A stretch of DNA of 64,000 nt from an uncultured Campylobacter sp. (GCF_937980635.1 NZ_CALJPG010000023.1:62001-126000); one strand, 5' to 3'. Shown: positions 33,447-42,965, counted from the first letter of the stretch. Numbers and translations: made by a program. The notes: generated by a model from the sequence alone, not told the origin.

Positions 33447-36080
33447 ATGGACAAGCTGGATAAAGAGGAGCTTGCAGAGACGTTTGTCGCTAGGCTCAAA
33501 GCACTAGCGCGTAGCGGCGGCGCCGATCTGCGTGAGCTTGATCGCGAGTTTTACGGATTTAGCGCGAGGCTTGGCGTGCGTTACGACTTTGCCGGCAAGC
33601 TTAGCGTCTCACAGATAAGTGGCGGTGAGCGAGCGCAGCTGCATTTCACTGATGTCGCGCAGTTCGAAGCCTACGCGCGCGAGTGCCTACGCGCGGCAAG
33701 CACTGATGCGGAGCTAAGCGAGGCCTTTATGCTGCGTCTGCGCACAGACCCCCAAAAAGCCGCTATGAATGCGGATCAAATCATAAAATTCCACGATTTT
33801 AAGCCCTTTAGCGTTCATCTGCGTTGCGAACATTGCGGCGGATCGGGCAGGAGGCGCTGCAAAGCTTGCGAAGGCGCAGGTACGACGCCGTGCGCTAACT
33901 GCGGCGGGCGCGGGCGCTTGATCTGCCCCGATTGCAAAGGCACCGGCGGCTATAGCCGCGCGGCGTTAAGCTCTACGGACGCTCATGTGCGCAGCCTTTC
34001 TGGAGGCGATTCTGCAGGCTCTGCGTCAAATTCTATGGGCTATCGCTTCATTCCCTGCGCTAACTGCGGCGGTAGCGGCTCGCGCATTTGTCCCGCTTGC
34101 GGCGGCGCAGGCAGATTACGCTGCGAAAAGTGCGGTGGTGCAGGCGATTTTCGCTGCGAGCATTGCGATGGGCGCGGGTATTTCACTCGCACCGGCAAAG
34201 TATCCGTCTATGCCCGCCCGAGCGTCAGCATAGGCGCTAGCTCGCAGGTTTTCGGGCGCGAGCTGCTGGAGTTTTTATGCAGCAAGGGCGTAGGCTTTGC
34301 AGCTCGCAGACTTTTGTTTCGTCTAAGCTCGCTGCGAGCGGTGCAGGGCGGCTGCGAAGCGGTATTTAGCGCGGAGGATGATTTTTTGCGCTTGAGTTTT
34401 GCCGTCTGCGGCAAGGCTTACGATGCGGCGTGCTTTGGTGGCGCGACATTCGTAAGACCTAACTTTTTGGACGAAGTTTTTGCGCCGGAGCTTGCGGCGG
34501 TACGCAGCGCGCCCGCTAGGCTAGGGCGGGACGATGCGCAAAGCCTTTTTGCGCTATTTCGCGCGAAGCCTGTGCTAGATGCGGCGATGCGCCTAGCTAG
34601 TGCTAAGCTGCGCGGCGAGACGCTAAATCTTGATCAGTTGCGCGGCTCGGACGGACATTTTAACTCTGTAAATTCTGCCCGCAGCGCGGCTGATCGCGAC
34701 GCTTTGAGCCTTGCAAAAGACGCTTCTCGCAAAGAAAATCTCGAGGGCGGCGCGAGCGTAAAATTTGCAGGCACAAAATTTGCGAGCGCTTCGGCAAATC
34801 CTATGAGCGCAGAAGATAATCACTTGGAATCGCGCAGAGAGCAAGGCAGGTTTGCAGGAGGAGTGAGCGGTGGCATAAAATTTGCAGGGGCAGATCTTTC
34901 GGGAGAGAATTCTGCCGGCGATTTTGAGACTAGGCAGCAAAGCGACGAAGCTCTCGCGCAGAATGGACCTAATTTTGCCGGCTCGCAAGAGGGCTTAGGC
35001 GGCACTTCTGATCGCACTGCGGAGGATCTTTACGAATTACGCGGCGAGCAGGATTACCGAGACTTAAGTGCCTTGGGTGCTGAAAATTCCACAAATTCCA
35101 TAGACTCCGCCTCAATCAATTCCGCAAATTCCAAAAACCTCGCCGCTGCAAAATTTAAAAATCGCGCGAATACGCGAGATCCTGCTGCGTCAAATTCTAA
35201 AATTTCGCCCTTTGCACGATTGAAGAAATTCTTTTTCCCGCATTCTTTGCGCGAGGATTGCGCGCAGAGTTTCGCCGCGGCGATTATGCGCGTTTGCGAG
35301 GGCTTTACTTCGCAGCAATGCGCTCGTGATTTGGGCAGCGCGATGGCTGGGGCGCTTGGCGTGCTAAGCCCACGCTATGACCGCGCGGTGTGGTGCATAG
35401 GCGGAGGCGCGCTCATCGCGGCGGCTATACTGGCGTGCGAGGGCTGCTTCGAGATGATCTTTGCGGAGCATTATTTTTGGGCACTTGCATGCGGCGTGGC
35501 AATAGCCGCTGTGGGGCTGCTGGGCGGTGTGGCGCTGTGGCTGGCAAGCGCAGTGCGGTGCGCCGTAAAAGCTCGTAAAATTCCGCGAGAGTATCGCTGC
35601 GGCAGAGGCGGCGCGGCGTTTGCTCGCTTTTGCAAAGCTCTGCTTTGCGCCGTTTTGACTAGCGCAATCTACGGAGGTGCGGCAAATATGAGCTACGTAC
35701 CGAAAACCGGCGCAGCAGGGCTGCTGCGAGGGTGGATGCCTGCATTTTTTGAGGACGAAAATTCCGCTTCCGCGAGTGATGGCGTAAATTCTGCAGACGA
35801 AAATTCTACGAGCGCAAGCTCTAGCGGCTCTGAAAGCCCTGCTTTAAATTCCGCTTCCGGGGCGACTAAGGATTTCGCTGCGATGCAAAAGGATAAAATT
35901 TTATATATCCAAAAAAGCATCGGAGTGAAGCAGGATGGGATTTTTGGTACACGCACTCTAAAAAAAGCGAGAGAGGTTTTGGATCAAAACCTAAGCGGCG
36001 TCGATGAAATTTACGAGGCGTTAAAAAACAAAGAGCAGGCGAGAACGAACCCGAACTCTAGCGATCAAACTGTGCCTTAA
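33447..36080 (+). CDS. Large membrane protein with eight CxxCxGxG motifs and a PG-binding-like C-terminus
   Basis: The product is 877 residues; ATG 33447 follows AAAGGAG. Residues 1-120 are a soluble N-terminal region. Two blocks of four CxxCxGxG motifs follow (about 127-167 and 204-244), the DnaJ-type zinc-binding pattern that also occurs in other proteins, but there is no J domain (no HPD). Residues of about 410-605 are low-complexity, Ser/Asn/Ala-rich and full of RAATTY words. Two or three membrane helices lie near 645-755. The end (about 816-845, KILYIQKSIGVKQDGIFGTRTLKKA) resembles a peptidoglycan-binding repeat. The combination is unusual and I know no named protein with it. It may link cytosolic redox or folding work to the envelope. 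Confidence 0.75.
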   Translation: MDKLDKEELAETFVARLKALARSGGADLRELDREFYGFSARLGVRYDFAGKLSVSQISGGERAQLHFTDVAQFEAYARECLRAASTDAELSEAFMLRLRTDPQKAAMNADQIIKFHDFKPFSVHLRCEHCGGSGRRRCKACEGAGTTPCANCGGRGRLICPDCKGTGGYSRAALSSTDAHVRSLSGGDSAGSASNSMGYRFIPCANCGGSGSRICPACGGAGRLRCEKCGGAGDFRCEHCDGRGYFTRTGKVSVYARPSVSIGASSQVFGRELLEFLCSKGVGFAARRLLFRLSSLRAVQGGCEAVFSAEDDFLRLSFAVCGKAYDAACFGGATFVRPNFLDEVFAPELAAVRSAPARLGRDDAQSLFALFRAKPVLDAAMRLASAKLRGETLNLDQLRGSDGHFNSVNSARSAADRDALSLAKDASRKENLEGGASVKFAGTKFASASANPMSAEDNHLESRREQGRFAGGVSGGIKFAGADLSGENSAGDFETRQQSDEALAQNGPNFAGSQEGLGGTSDRTAEDLYELRGEQDYRDLSALGAENSTNSIDSASINSANSKNLAAAKFKNRANTRDPAASNSKISPFARLKKFFFPHSLREDCAQSFAAAIMRVCEGFTSQQCARDLGSAMAGALGVLSPRYDRAVWCIGGGALIAAAILACEGCFEMIFAEHYFWALACGVAIAAVGLLGGVALWLASAVRCAVKARKIPREYRCGRGGAAFARFCKALLCAVLTSAIYGGAANMSYVPKTGAAGLLRGWMPAFFEDENSASASDGVNSADENSTSASSSGSESPALNSASGATKDFAAMQKDKILYIQKSIGVKQDGIFGTRTLKKAREVLDQNLSGVDEIYEALKNKEQARTNPNSSDQTVP

Positions 36081-36136
36081 CGATAAATCCGCGCCTTAGG
36101 CTTAGCGCGCGATCTTAAAAACCAAAAAGGACGAAA

Positions 36137-36769
36137 ATGAAAAATAAAATTTTAATTCTAGCATTCGCTGCGGCGCTTTCCGCAAATTTTGCGCTAGCCG
36201 AAAATTTTGAAATCACCGCAGACGATATAAGCTGGGCTACAAAATCCTGCGATAAGGGCGATATGAAGGCGTGCGGGGCCTTGGCGCAGATTTATAATTA
36301 TGGCTGGGGCGTGCCGCAAGATCTGCTAAAGGCTGCGCCGTTATACGTCAAAGCTTGCAAAGGCGGCGATGCGGAGTCGTGCGTAAATTTAGGCATTTTG
36401 TATCAAAGCGGAGAGGGGATGCCGCGCGATGAGGCGAAGGCGGCGGAGCTATTTGACAAAGCCTGCGATGACGGGCACGCGATAGGCTGCAGTAACGCAG
36501 GCTCTGCGTATATCAGAGGCAGAGGCGTGCGCAAAGACGCTATAAAGGGCGTAGGTTACTATGTGCGCGGTTGCGATATGGATATCGCGGACAGCTGGCT
36601 TGCGTGTTTAAATTTAGCGCGTCTTTACGAGGGCATAGATAATGTTAAAGCCGTGCAGTACTACAAAAAGGCCTGCGAGCTAGGCGGCAAGGATAGATTT
36701 ATGAGCTCGGTAGCGGAGCATGAAAGGGCATGGCAAAGCTCATGCGAAAGCTACGAAAGGCTTAAATAG
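36137..36769 (+). CDS. Secreted Sel1-repeat (Hcp-like) protein
   Basis: The product is 210 residues with a signal peptide ending near residue 21 (ALSANFALA). It has four or so Sel1/TPR-like repeats of about 36 residues, each with paired cysteines, as in Helicobacter cysteine-rich proteins: CDKGDMKACGALAQIYNYGWG, CKGGDAESCVNLGILYQSGEG and CDDGHAIGCSNAGSAYIRGRG. Such proteins are periplasmic or secreted and held by disulfides; some bind peptidoglycan fragments. The specific role is unknown. ATG follows AAAAAGGACG. It lies 56 bases after the zinc-finger gene and may share its transcript. Confidence 0.88.
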   Translation: MKNKILILAFAAALSANFALAENFEITADDISWATKSCDKGDMKACGALAQIYNYGWGVPQDLLKAAPLYVKACKGGDAESCVNLGILYQSGEGMPRDEAKAAELFDKACDDGHAIGCSNAGSAYIRGRGVRKDAIKGVGYYVRGCDMDIADSWLACLNLARLYEGIDNVKAVQYYKKACELGGKDRFMSSVAEHERAWQSSCESYERLK

Positions 36770-36937
36770 TCCGCAAATCCATGCTTTGAAGCAGACCCTT
36801 GCGCTCGCCGTGGCTACGGAGTAAGAACTCTAGCGGATTTCGCATAAATAGTGCAAATCTAAACATCAAGTATCCTGTGGAAGCGGAAACATAACGGCGC
36901 AAGTTCTTAGCGGGCTCGTATTTTAGGAGACAAAATC

Positions 36938-37498
36938 ATGACTACGATAGCGCTGATCCGCCACGTTACGCCGCTGATCGATCGCGGCGTGTGCGACGCC
37001 GCAGAAGCGGCACGGCGCGCGATCTTGTATGACGCTACACAAAATTTGGCCTTGTATGAAACCGATAAATTTAAAAGCAGCGCCGCATGCGAAAAGCTCA
37101 CCCGCATAAGCCGAATATGCTCGTCGCCGCTGCCACGCGCCGCACTTACGGCGCAAAAGCTATTCCCGCAGCGGGACATAGAGTACCTAGAGGCTTTGCG
37201 CGAGTTTAATTTGCGAATATTCCCCGTGCCGCTAATAAAAATGCCGTTTGATTACTGGCTCGTGCTCTCGCGCCTGCTGTGGCTGTGCGGCATGAACCCT
37301 AGTGGCGCAAGCGTAGGAGCGGAACGGCGGCGCGCGCTTGATCTGGTGCCGTCGCTGCTAGAAGCGGACACGGCGGTGATCGCGCACGGCTTCGTGCTGC
37401 GCGTAATACGCCATAGCGCGCGGCAGGCGGGCTACCGCCTGATATACCGCTTTTGCGAGGGCTGCTTCTGCGTAGAAATTTGGCAGCACGCTGCGTAA
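36938..37498 (+). CDS. Histidine-phosphatase-family protein
   Basis: The product is 186 residues with the phosphoglycerate-mutase-like fold. The catalytic motif RHG is changed to RHV (ALIRHVTP), but the catalytic His is kept; the second arginine is in SSPLPRAALTAQ and the second His in VIAHGFVLR. The substrate may be a phosphosugar, phosphoprotein or small phosphate ester and cannot be told. ATG follows TTAGGAG. It lies inside the accessory segment flanked by the two fhs 3' ends. Confidence 0.82.
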   Translation: MTTIALIRHVTPLIDRGVCDAAEAARRAILYDATQNLALYETDKFKSSAACEKLTRISRICSSPLPRAALTAQKLFPQRDIEYLEALREFNLRIFPVPLIKMPFDYWLVLSRLLWLCGMNPSGASVGAERRRALDLVPSLLEADTAVIAHGFVLRVIRHSARQAGYRLIYRFCEGCFCVEIWQHAA

Positions 37499-37658
37499 AG
37501 ATACAGCTCTGCGCGAAATTTTGAAATTTTGCGTTTTGTAAATTTTAAATTTAATGTGCCGTTTGACAGCTGTCGCGAGGCGGCGAAATTTTATCATGCA
37601 ATGAGCGCCGCTTTTTAAATACGGATAGCCCGCCGCCGCTAAGTAAAATTTAAACCAT

Positions 37659-37961
37659 ACGGCGCGAGCGAGGTGGTTTTCGAGCCCGAGGCGCAAAAGG
37701 CACTACAGCACATCAAGGCTTTGGGGCTTGAGCGGCTAAACGTCTGCATCGCAAAGACGCAGTATAGCTTCAGCGACGATGCTAAGGCGCTCAGGCGCGC
37801 GCGGCTTTAAGCTCAGCGTTAAGGACCTTCAGATTCGCACGGGAGCGGGCTTCATCGTCGCCGTCTGCGGCAAGATAATGCTGATGCCGGGGCTGCCGAA
37901 GGTTCCTAACGCGCTAAATATGAAGATCACGAGCGAGGGCGTTATAAGCGGACTAGCTTGA
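37659..37961 (+). pseudogene. Broken duplicate of the fhs 3' end
   Basis: 303 bases match 31741-32045 of fhs at about 92% identity by hand count. A two-base deletion near 37790 breaks the frame, and nothing of the first 447 codons is present. Apart from the deletion and one codon (Asn to Glu), about 20 differences are synonymous third-base changes, so this copy diverged while still part of a working gene. It therefore looks imported from a relative's fhs rather than copied recently from this one. Confidence 0.9.
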
Positions 37962-38407
37962 TTTGAAATTTTATTTTTTGCGCGCCCATTTTTTTGCGCG
38001 CCAGTCTTGGGGTTTAAGCTTAGCTCACCGGCCTAGTCGCGTTTTAAGCTTAGCGTTCGTAGGTACTCAGATGAGAGCGGAGTAGAGTTACCGATTTGCA
38101 AAATTTGGCTGAATTTGCTCGCTTGCGGGTAAATTTTAAGCGCGGGATTTTGCGGATCGGCTTTGCTTTTTAAAAGCAGAGGCGAATTTGACGAGAATTT
38201 GACGTTAGGTTCGCCTTTTAAAATTTGACGAATTGCCCATAATTTCTCGCCAAAGCGGATAAAATTGCTTGCCTTTTTGGCAAATCGCCGCTAATCGTAA
38301 ATTTGAGATTTTTACGTCAAATTTAGGGGAAAATCGACGTAATGTATTTTGGCGTTTTTATTGATCAAATTTGCCTAGGCAAGCCAAAAATCCTGCGCGA
38401 AACAGAG
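37962..38407. other. Gene-free stretch after the fhs remnant
   Basis: The first about 25 bases still resemble the sequence after fhs (GAAATTTTATTTT followed by GCGCCC-like). TTTTTTGCGCGCC occurs twice near 37976 and 37993. The rest is AT-rich with TTTGACG and AAATTT words. No gene recognised. Confidence 0.55.
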
Positions 38408-38848
38408 CTAAATTTTAACCTTCTCCCACGGCTCGATTCCGCCCTCTACCTCTTTAAAAATGCTAGCTATTTCTATATTTTTTACGCTTAAATTTCGCTC
38501 GTAAGCTTTGACGTCACGCATTTTTAGCTTCTTTTGTAAAAAGGCGAATTCATACTCGATCTGACCGCGAGCGACGCTGATTTTAGCCAAATTTCGCGCG
38601 TCAAATTTGCCCACCTTCGCGGCGTCAAATTTATACCCGCGAGCGCAGCCCTCCTCATAAACTTCCGCTAGATACGCATTTATCGCCTCTAGCGCGTTTT
38701 CATGCGCGTAAAAGCGGTCGAGCTGCGGGTGATTTTTGTAGCCCTTAGTAAGCCCAGCCAGCACGTTTTTAGCTAGCAGCGCCTCGCGCCACAGCGCCAC
38801 GAGCCCCTTTGCGTCGAGATATTTAAAGCTTATCGTCCAAAGTCTCAT
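38408..38848 (-). CDS. Pyrimidine-dimer DNA glycosylase-like protein
   Basis: The product is 146 residues of the family related to T4 endonuclease V, which excises UV-induced pyrimidine dimers. The characteristic N-terminal run MRLWTISFKYLDAKGLVALWREALLA and the TKGYKNHPQLDRF motif are present. In the T4 enzyme the N-terminal Thr is catalytic; here the N-terminus is MRL, as in the many bacterial members annotated from sequence. Activity is thus likely but unproven. Single gene. Confidence 0.83.
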   Translation of the reverse strand: MRLWTISFKYLDAKGLVALWREALLAKNVLAGLTKGYKNHPQLDRFYAHENALEAINAYLAEVYEEGCARGYKFDAAKVGKFDARNLAKISVARGQIEYEFAFLQKKLKMRDVKAYERNLSVKNIEIASIFKEVEGGIEPWEKVKI

Positions 38849-38989
38849 TTTCGTCTTTCGTTAAATTTCGTCGTCAAATTCGGCGCGCTTTGCGCCGCAG
38901 CCTGAGCGGCGATAAATTCGCGTCTTGAATTTGGCCGCGCCCTAGATTAGAGGCTAAATTTTACCTCGCCGCGCCTCTAAATTTCCCGC

Positions 38990-40096
38990 TCATTGCAGCT
39001 TGCCTCTGCATAGCACGGGGATCTTTTCTATCACCTCGCCGCCGCTAACGAGATAGGCGAACTCGTGCAAATTTACGACGGGGCAGATGTGGTTCGGATA
39101 AATTTCTAGCCGATCGCCCACGCGCACGGCGTCTCGCAGCGCTTTGTCGTAGATGATCGCATGCTCGTCGTAAACGCCCTTTATCCACACATCCGTGCCC
39201 TTTATGCGCCCGAGCCCGGGCGTGGCGGTGAAGCCCTCGGTGCGCCTTTGCTGCGTGAGCCCCTTGGCGCCGACGTCGGTGATGATGCGATCCGCCGTAG
39301 GCCTGCTGATGACGGTCGTAAGGATACTCGCCGCGTTCATCGAATAATCGCCGTACGCCTGCACCTGCGAGGCGTCCATAAAGATATAGGTACCCGGGCG
39401 GATCTCGGTGACGCCTTTTAAAATTTCAAAATCATTTATGAGCGATGGCGTCGAGCCGATACTAACGACGCGTGCGGGTAGAGCTAGCTCGCGCGCGATA
39501 TCCGCAAACTCCAGCGTGCGGCGCTGCGCGGCTAGATGGATGCGCTCGCACTCACTTTTACCAGCGGCCTTGTAGGAGTGACCGTCGTGGGAGAATACGC
39601 CGCGGAATTCGATATTTTTGCAGCCTTTTAGAAATTTTATAAACGCCGCGAAATCCTGCTTCTCCACGAAGCCCGAGCGGTTTTCGCCCACTTCGATCTC
39701 GGCAAGCACGCAGGCTTTCGTGCCGCTATGCTCAAAGGCGCGCTCTATTAGGCCCGCCTGTTCTATGCTATCTGCGCCGAAGCTTAAGTTTATCCCCGCG
39801 CGCAAAAGCGCGATGATGCGCCGAAATTTCAGCTCGCCCACGATCTCGTTTGCGATAAATATATCTTTCAGCCCGTTTGCCGCCATGATCTCGGCCTCGC
39901 CCGTTTTGGCGACCGTGATGCCAGCAGCGCCGATGCTCTCTTGTAGCTTCGCGAAATAGGGCATTTTGTGCGTTTTGGTGTGCGGGCGCAGGCTCACGCC
40001 CGCGGCGTCTGCGTAGTTTTGCATCTTTTGCAGGTTGCGAAGGACGATCTCGCGATCAATCAGTAGCGCCGGCGTGTCGATCTCTGATACCTTCAT
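38990..40096 (-). CDS. PLP fold-type III enzyme, D-serine dehydratase/D-threonine aldolase family
   Basis: The product is 368 residues with an alanine-racemase-like barrel. The PLP lysine is Lys41 in RPHTKTHK. The metal site near the C-terminus is NHICP, His336-x-Cys338. A His-x-Cys pair is the zinc site of eukaryotic-type D-serine dehydratase, while D-threonine aldolases have His-x-Asp, so a D-serine or related D-amino-acid lyase is the better guess. ATG follows AAGGAGGA. Single gene. The substrate remains inferred. Confidence 0.83.
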   Translation of the reverse strand: MKVSEIDTPALLIDREIVLRNLQKMQNYADAAGVSLRPHTKTHKMPYFAKLQESIGAAGITVAKTGEAEIMAANGLKDIFIANEIVGELKFRRIIALLRAGINLSFGADSIEQAGLIERAFEHSGTKACVLAEIEVGENRSGFVEKQDFAAFIKFLKGCKNIEFRGVFSHDGHSYKAAGKSECERIHLAAQRRTLEFADIARELALPARVVSIGSTPSLINDFEILKGVTEIRPGTYIFMDASQVQAYGDYSMNAASILTTVISRPTADRIITDVGAKGLTQQRRTEGFTATPGLGRIKGTDVWIKGVYDEHAIIYDKALRDAVRVGDRLEIYPNHICPVVNLHEFAYLVSGGEVIEKIPVLCRGKLQ

Positions 40097-40858
40097 AAGC
40101 TTCCTCCTTGTTAAATTTACGAAATTCTAATACAGCCGCGCTTAGTAGCTGCACCCGTTTCACGACGGCGAAATTTTAAAATTTAGCGCGGCTTACAAAG
40201 AGCGAAATTTACCTGTCGCTCGCGAAAAGCAGAATTTACGCGCTTCTCGCAAAATATGGAATTTGAGCCGTAAATTTGTCGCTGCTTGCGAAATGCGGTT
40301 TGCTCGCCGTAAATCGGCGCCCTTCGCGAAGCGCCTGAATTTAGACTAGAAAATTTTGTTTACGCGTATTAAATTTAGCCTCGCTTGCAAAATTGCAAAA
40401 TTAGCGCATCAAATTTAAGGATGCCTGCGCGAAGCGTTTAAATTTAGCGAGTAGATTTGCGTTTCCGTGTCGCGCAAAGCAGCGCAGGCAAAAGCAATAC
40501 CGCGTGCCGCATGAAAAAATCAAAATAAAATTTTAAAATGCGCTGAGTGAAAATCAATATGTGCGCCATATTGCTAGGCTCACGGAGTTCTCGGCTCCGC
40601 TTCATGCCGTTTTATTCCTCGCGCGCCTGTTTTTCTTGCGGCACATATTTGCGTTAAATTTTTTGGCAAGCGACCCGGCGCACTATCTGTTTTTGCGTAG
40701 CCGCTCGCATTTTTTTGATAAATCTCGTTTGCACCGCCGCCAGTGTTTTTTACTAAAGTTCGTTTTGCGCCGCGCGCTGCACATTGCCGCCTATTTTAGT
40801 GCCGCCGCTCGTTTCCGTAGCGGCACTTCATTTCTAGCGCGCCTCGCCTCGCGATTTA
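40097..40858. other. Gene-free stretch dense in AAATTT words
   Basis: Between the PLP enzyme and the VWA gene. The first 450 bases carry GCGAAATTTAC and CTCGCAAAA-like words repeated irregularly. The last 300 bases contain an open frame (40561 onward) that runs into the VWA gene on the opposite strand, has no ribosome site and encodes a Phe/Arg-rich peptide. I see no RNA gene. Confidence 0.6.
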
Positions 40859-41572
40859 CTATTTTTTATCTTGTAGCACCTTGTCGCGCCATTTCGAGTT
40901 TGCTTTGTTGTCGGTCGCTACGTCTTTGGATATCTCGGCCGCCGCTTCGAAATTTTTACTCACGCCCTCTTTGGAATTCTCGTATTTTAGGGCATTTTCG
41001 CTTTTGATGCCGATGCTTTGCGCTTCGCTCGCGGCGTCGATATTAGCGCCTAAAAAGATAAATTCCCAGTCGTATTTTTCCTGCTTGTCGCTAATCATCT
41101 TTTTGATCTGCGCTTTGGAGTATTCGCGGCTTGAGTTTTCCTGCCCGTCGGTGATGATGACGAAAAGCACGCGATTGTTTTTTGCATAGATGTCAGGTAC
41201 CCGCTCGATACGCGCTATCGTGCTGCCGACGGCGTCAAGTAGCGCGGTATTGCCGCCGGCGTAGTACTCTTTGGATGTTAGGTTTTCGACCTTCTTAAGC
41301 GGCGTGCGGTCGTGGATGACGTTAAATTTCGTATCGAAAAGCACGGTCGTGACGCTGGCGTCGATCCCCTCTTTACGCTCCTTTTCTATCATCGAGTTAA
41401 ATCCGCCGATCGTATCGCTCTCAAGCCCGCTCATCGAGCCCGATTTATCTAAGATCAGCACCAATTCCAGGTGATTTACGCCGTCTTTATGATCGGGCGG
41501 TGTGGCGAGCTCTACGCTTTTGGCAAACATTATACCCGCAAGCGCGGCAACAAGAAGGATGATTTTTTTCAT
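40859..41572 (-). CDS. Exported von Willebrand factor A-domain protein
   Basis: The product is 237 residues with a signal peptide (cut near residue 17, FAKS), so it is periplasmic or secreted. The VWA domain carries a complete metal-ion-dependent adhesion site: DKSGSMS (Asp42, Ser44, Ser46), a Thr in GNTALLDA and an Asp in ITDGQEN. Such domains bind a partner protein through Mg or Ca. No partner gene (MoxR-type ATPase or other) is adjacent. ATG follows AAAGGAG. Confidence 0.87.
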   Translation of the reverse strand: MKKIILLVAALAGIMFAKSVELATPPDHKDGVNHLELVLILDKSGSMSGLESDTIGGFNSMIEKERKEGIDASVTTVLFDTKFNVIHDRTPLKKVENLTSKEYYAGGNTALLDAVGSTIARIERVPDIYAKNNRVLFVIITDGQENSSREYSKAQIKKMISDKQEKYDWEFIFLGANIDAASEAQSIGIKSENALKYENSKEGVSKNFEAAAEISKDVATDNKANSKWRDKVLQDKK

Positions 41573-41666
41573 AGGGGCTCCTTTGTTAAAATTTCATTAT
41601 TTTACTATTGTATCGCTTAAGTGATGAAATTTATCGCAAAACTTCGCTGCTCGGCTCCATTTCGTA

Positions 41667-41762
41667 AAATTTTAAGACGAAATTTCGTCGCAGAATTTTA
41701 AGACGCAGAATTTTATGCAGCACGGAATTTTACGGCGCAAAATTCCACGTGGCATAGAATTT
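41667..41762. repeat. Ladder of seven RAATTY words spaced 13-17 bases
   Basis: AAATTT, AAATTT, GAATTT, GAATTT, GAATTT, AAATTC and GAATTT begin at 41667, 41680, 41693, 41708, 41725, 41740 and 41757. Spacers are mostly GC-rich (GACG, GCAGCACG, GGCGC). It lies between two convergent-in-direction single genes with no coding capacity of its own. Confidence 0.85.
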
Positions 41763-41776
41763 ATGGCGCCGTAAAA

Positions 41777-42670
41777 TCAAACGTCTGCGGATCTGTTCCG
41801 TTTCGCGCTGAGGTAGCTTCCGATCTCGCTTACTAGGACGCCTGCGAGGATGAGCGCCGCGCCTAAAATTTGCATCGCGCTTAGCCTCTCGCCGCCTACG
41901 AATACGCCCATAATGCCTGCCGTTACGGGCTCGAGCGTGAAAAATAGAGCGGTTTTTACGGGCGTCGTGTATTTTTGCATCAAGGCCTGCGCAAAAAAGC
42001 CAAAAACCGTTCCCAGCAGGCAGATCACCGCCATCGCGACGAAAAAGCTTCTATCCATCACCGGCACAATGCTGACCCTCTCAAAAAAGATCGCCGCAAA
42101 GCAGCAAAGCACGCTTAGGCAGAGGATCTGTACGTAGGCGATGCCCGCTACGTCGCAGCTTTGCACGAAGCGGTTAGTCAGCACGATGTGAAACGAATAC
42201 GCGCACGCGCAGACTAGCGCCAGCGCTTCGCCCTTGCCGAGCCCAAGCTGCGTGTCGCCGATGAGATAGAGCCCAGCGATCGCTAGCGCGATGCCTGCGT
42301 AGGCGTAGGAGTAAATTTTATGCCTAAAAAGCGCCGCGGCGATGAAGGGCACGAGCGCGACGTTTAGGCCGATGATGAACGCTACGGAGGAGCTTTGCGC
42401 GAATTTAAAGGCGAAGGTTTGCGACGTAAAGCCTGCGAATAAAAACAGGCTAAGCACCGCTCCATGCTTGATCTCGCGCGAAGTTATGGCCTTGAGCTTG
42501 GGGAAAAATATCGCGCCTGCGATGATGCTCGCGGCAAAAAAGCGCCAAAATAGCAGCACGAAGACGTTGTTGCTCGCAAGCGCCTGCGAGGTGGGCAGAT
42601 ACCCGAGCCCAAAAGCGATCGCCACGAAGAGCATTCCGATGTCGGCTCTGAATTCCAAACTTTTATTCAT
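41777..42670 (-). CDS. DMT-superfamily (EamA) transporter
   Basis: The product is 297 residues with ten hydrophobic helices in two homologous EamA halves (about residues 12-140 and 150-285). The second half has LEPVTAGIMGVFVGGERLS, a typical EamA signature. These inner-membrane carriers move amino acids, sugars or other metabolites, usually outward; the substrate is unknown. ATG follows AAAAGGACG. Single gene. Confidence 0.88.
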   Translation of the reverse strand: MNKSLEFRADIGMLFVAIAFGLGYLPTSQALASNNVFVLLFWRFFAASIIAGAIFFPKLKAITSREIKHGAVLSLFLFAGFTSQTFAFKFAQSSSVAFIIGLNVALVPFIAAALFRHKIYSYAYAGIALAIAGLYLIGDTQLGLGKGEALALVCACAYSFHIVLTNRFVQSCDVAGIAYVQILCLSVLCCFAAIFFERVSIVPVMDRSFFVAMAVICLLGTVFGFFAQALMQKYTTPVKTALFFTLEPVTAGIMGVFVGGERLSAMQILGAALILAGVLVSEIGSYLSAKRNRSADV

Positions 42671-42965
42671 CTGCGTCCTTTTTTTGTAAATTTAAAGTGG
42701 TAATTTTACGAAATTTTAGGTAAAAAATAGGCTAAATTTTGACGATTTTGACGGAACGGCTTGGAATTTTGGTTTTTAAAATCGCGAGTTAAATTTAAAC
42801 GCCGCGCTCATCTTTTTGAGCTTACGTGCACTTGTTTGCGTGATTATTGCGCGGCTTTGCTACGCGTAAATTTTGCAGCTGCTACTCGCGTGATCATTAT
42901 GCTGCTTTGCTACGGCTTGTCATAAATTTTCATAGCTATTGCTAGCGCGTGGCTAAATTTAAAAT

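Noticed and set aside
40561..41007. 148-codon frame opposite the VWA gene end
   Set aside because: Overlaps a well-supported gene; composition is that of an antisense shadow.
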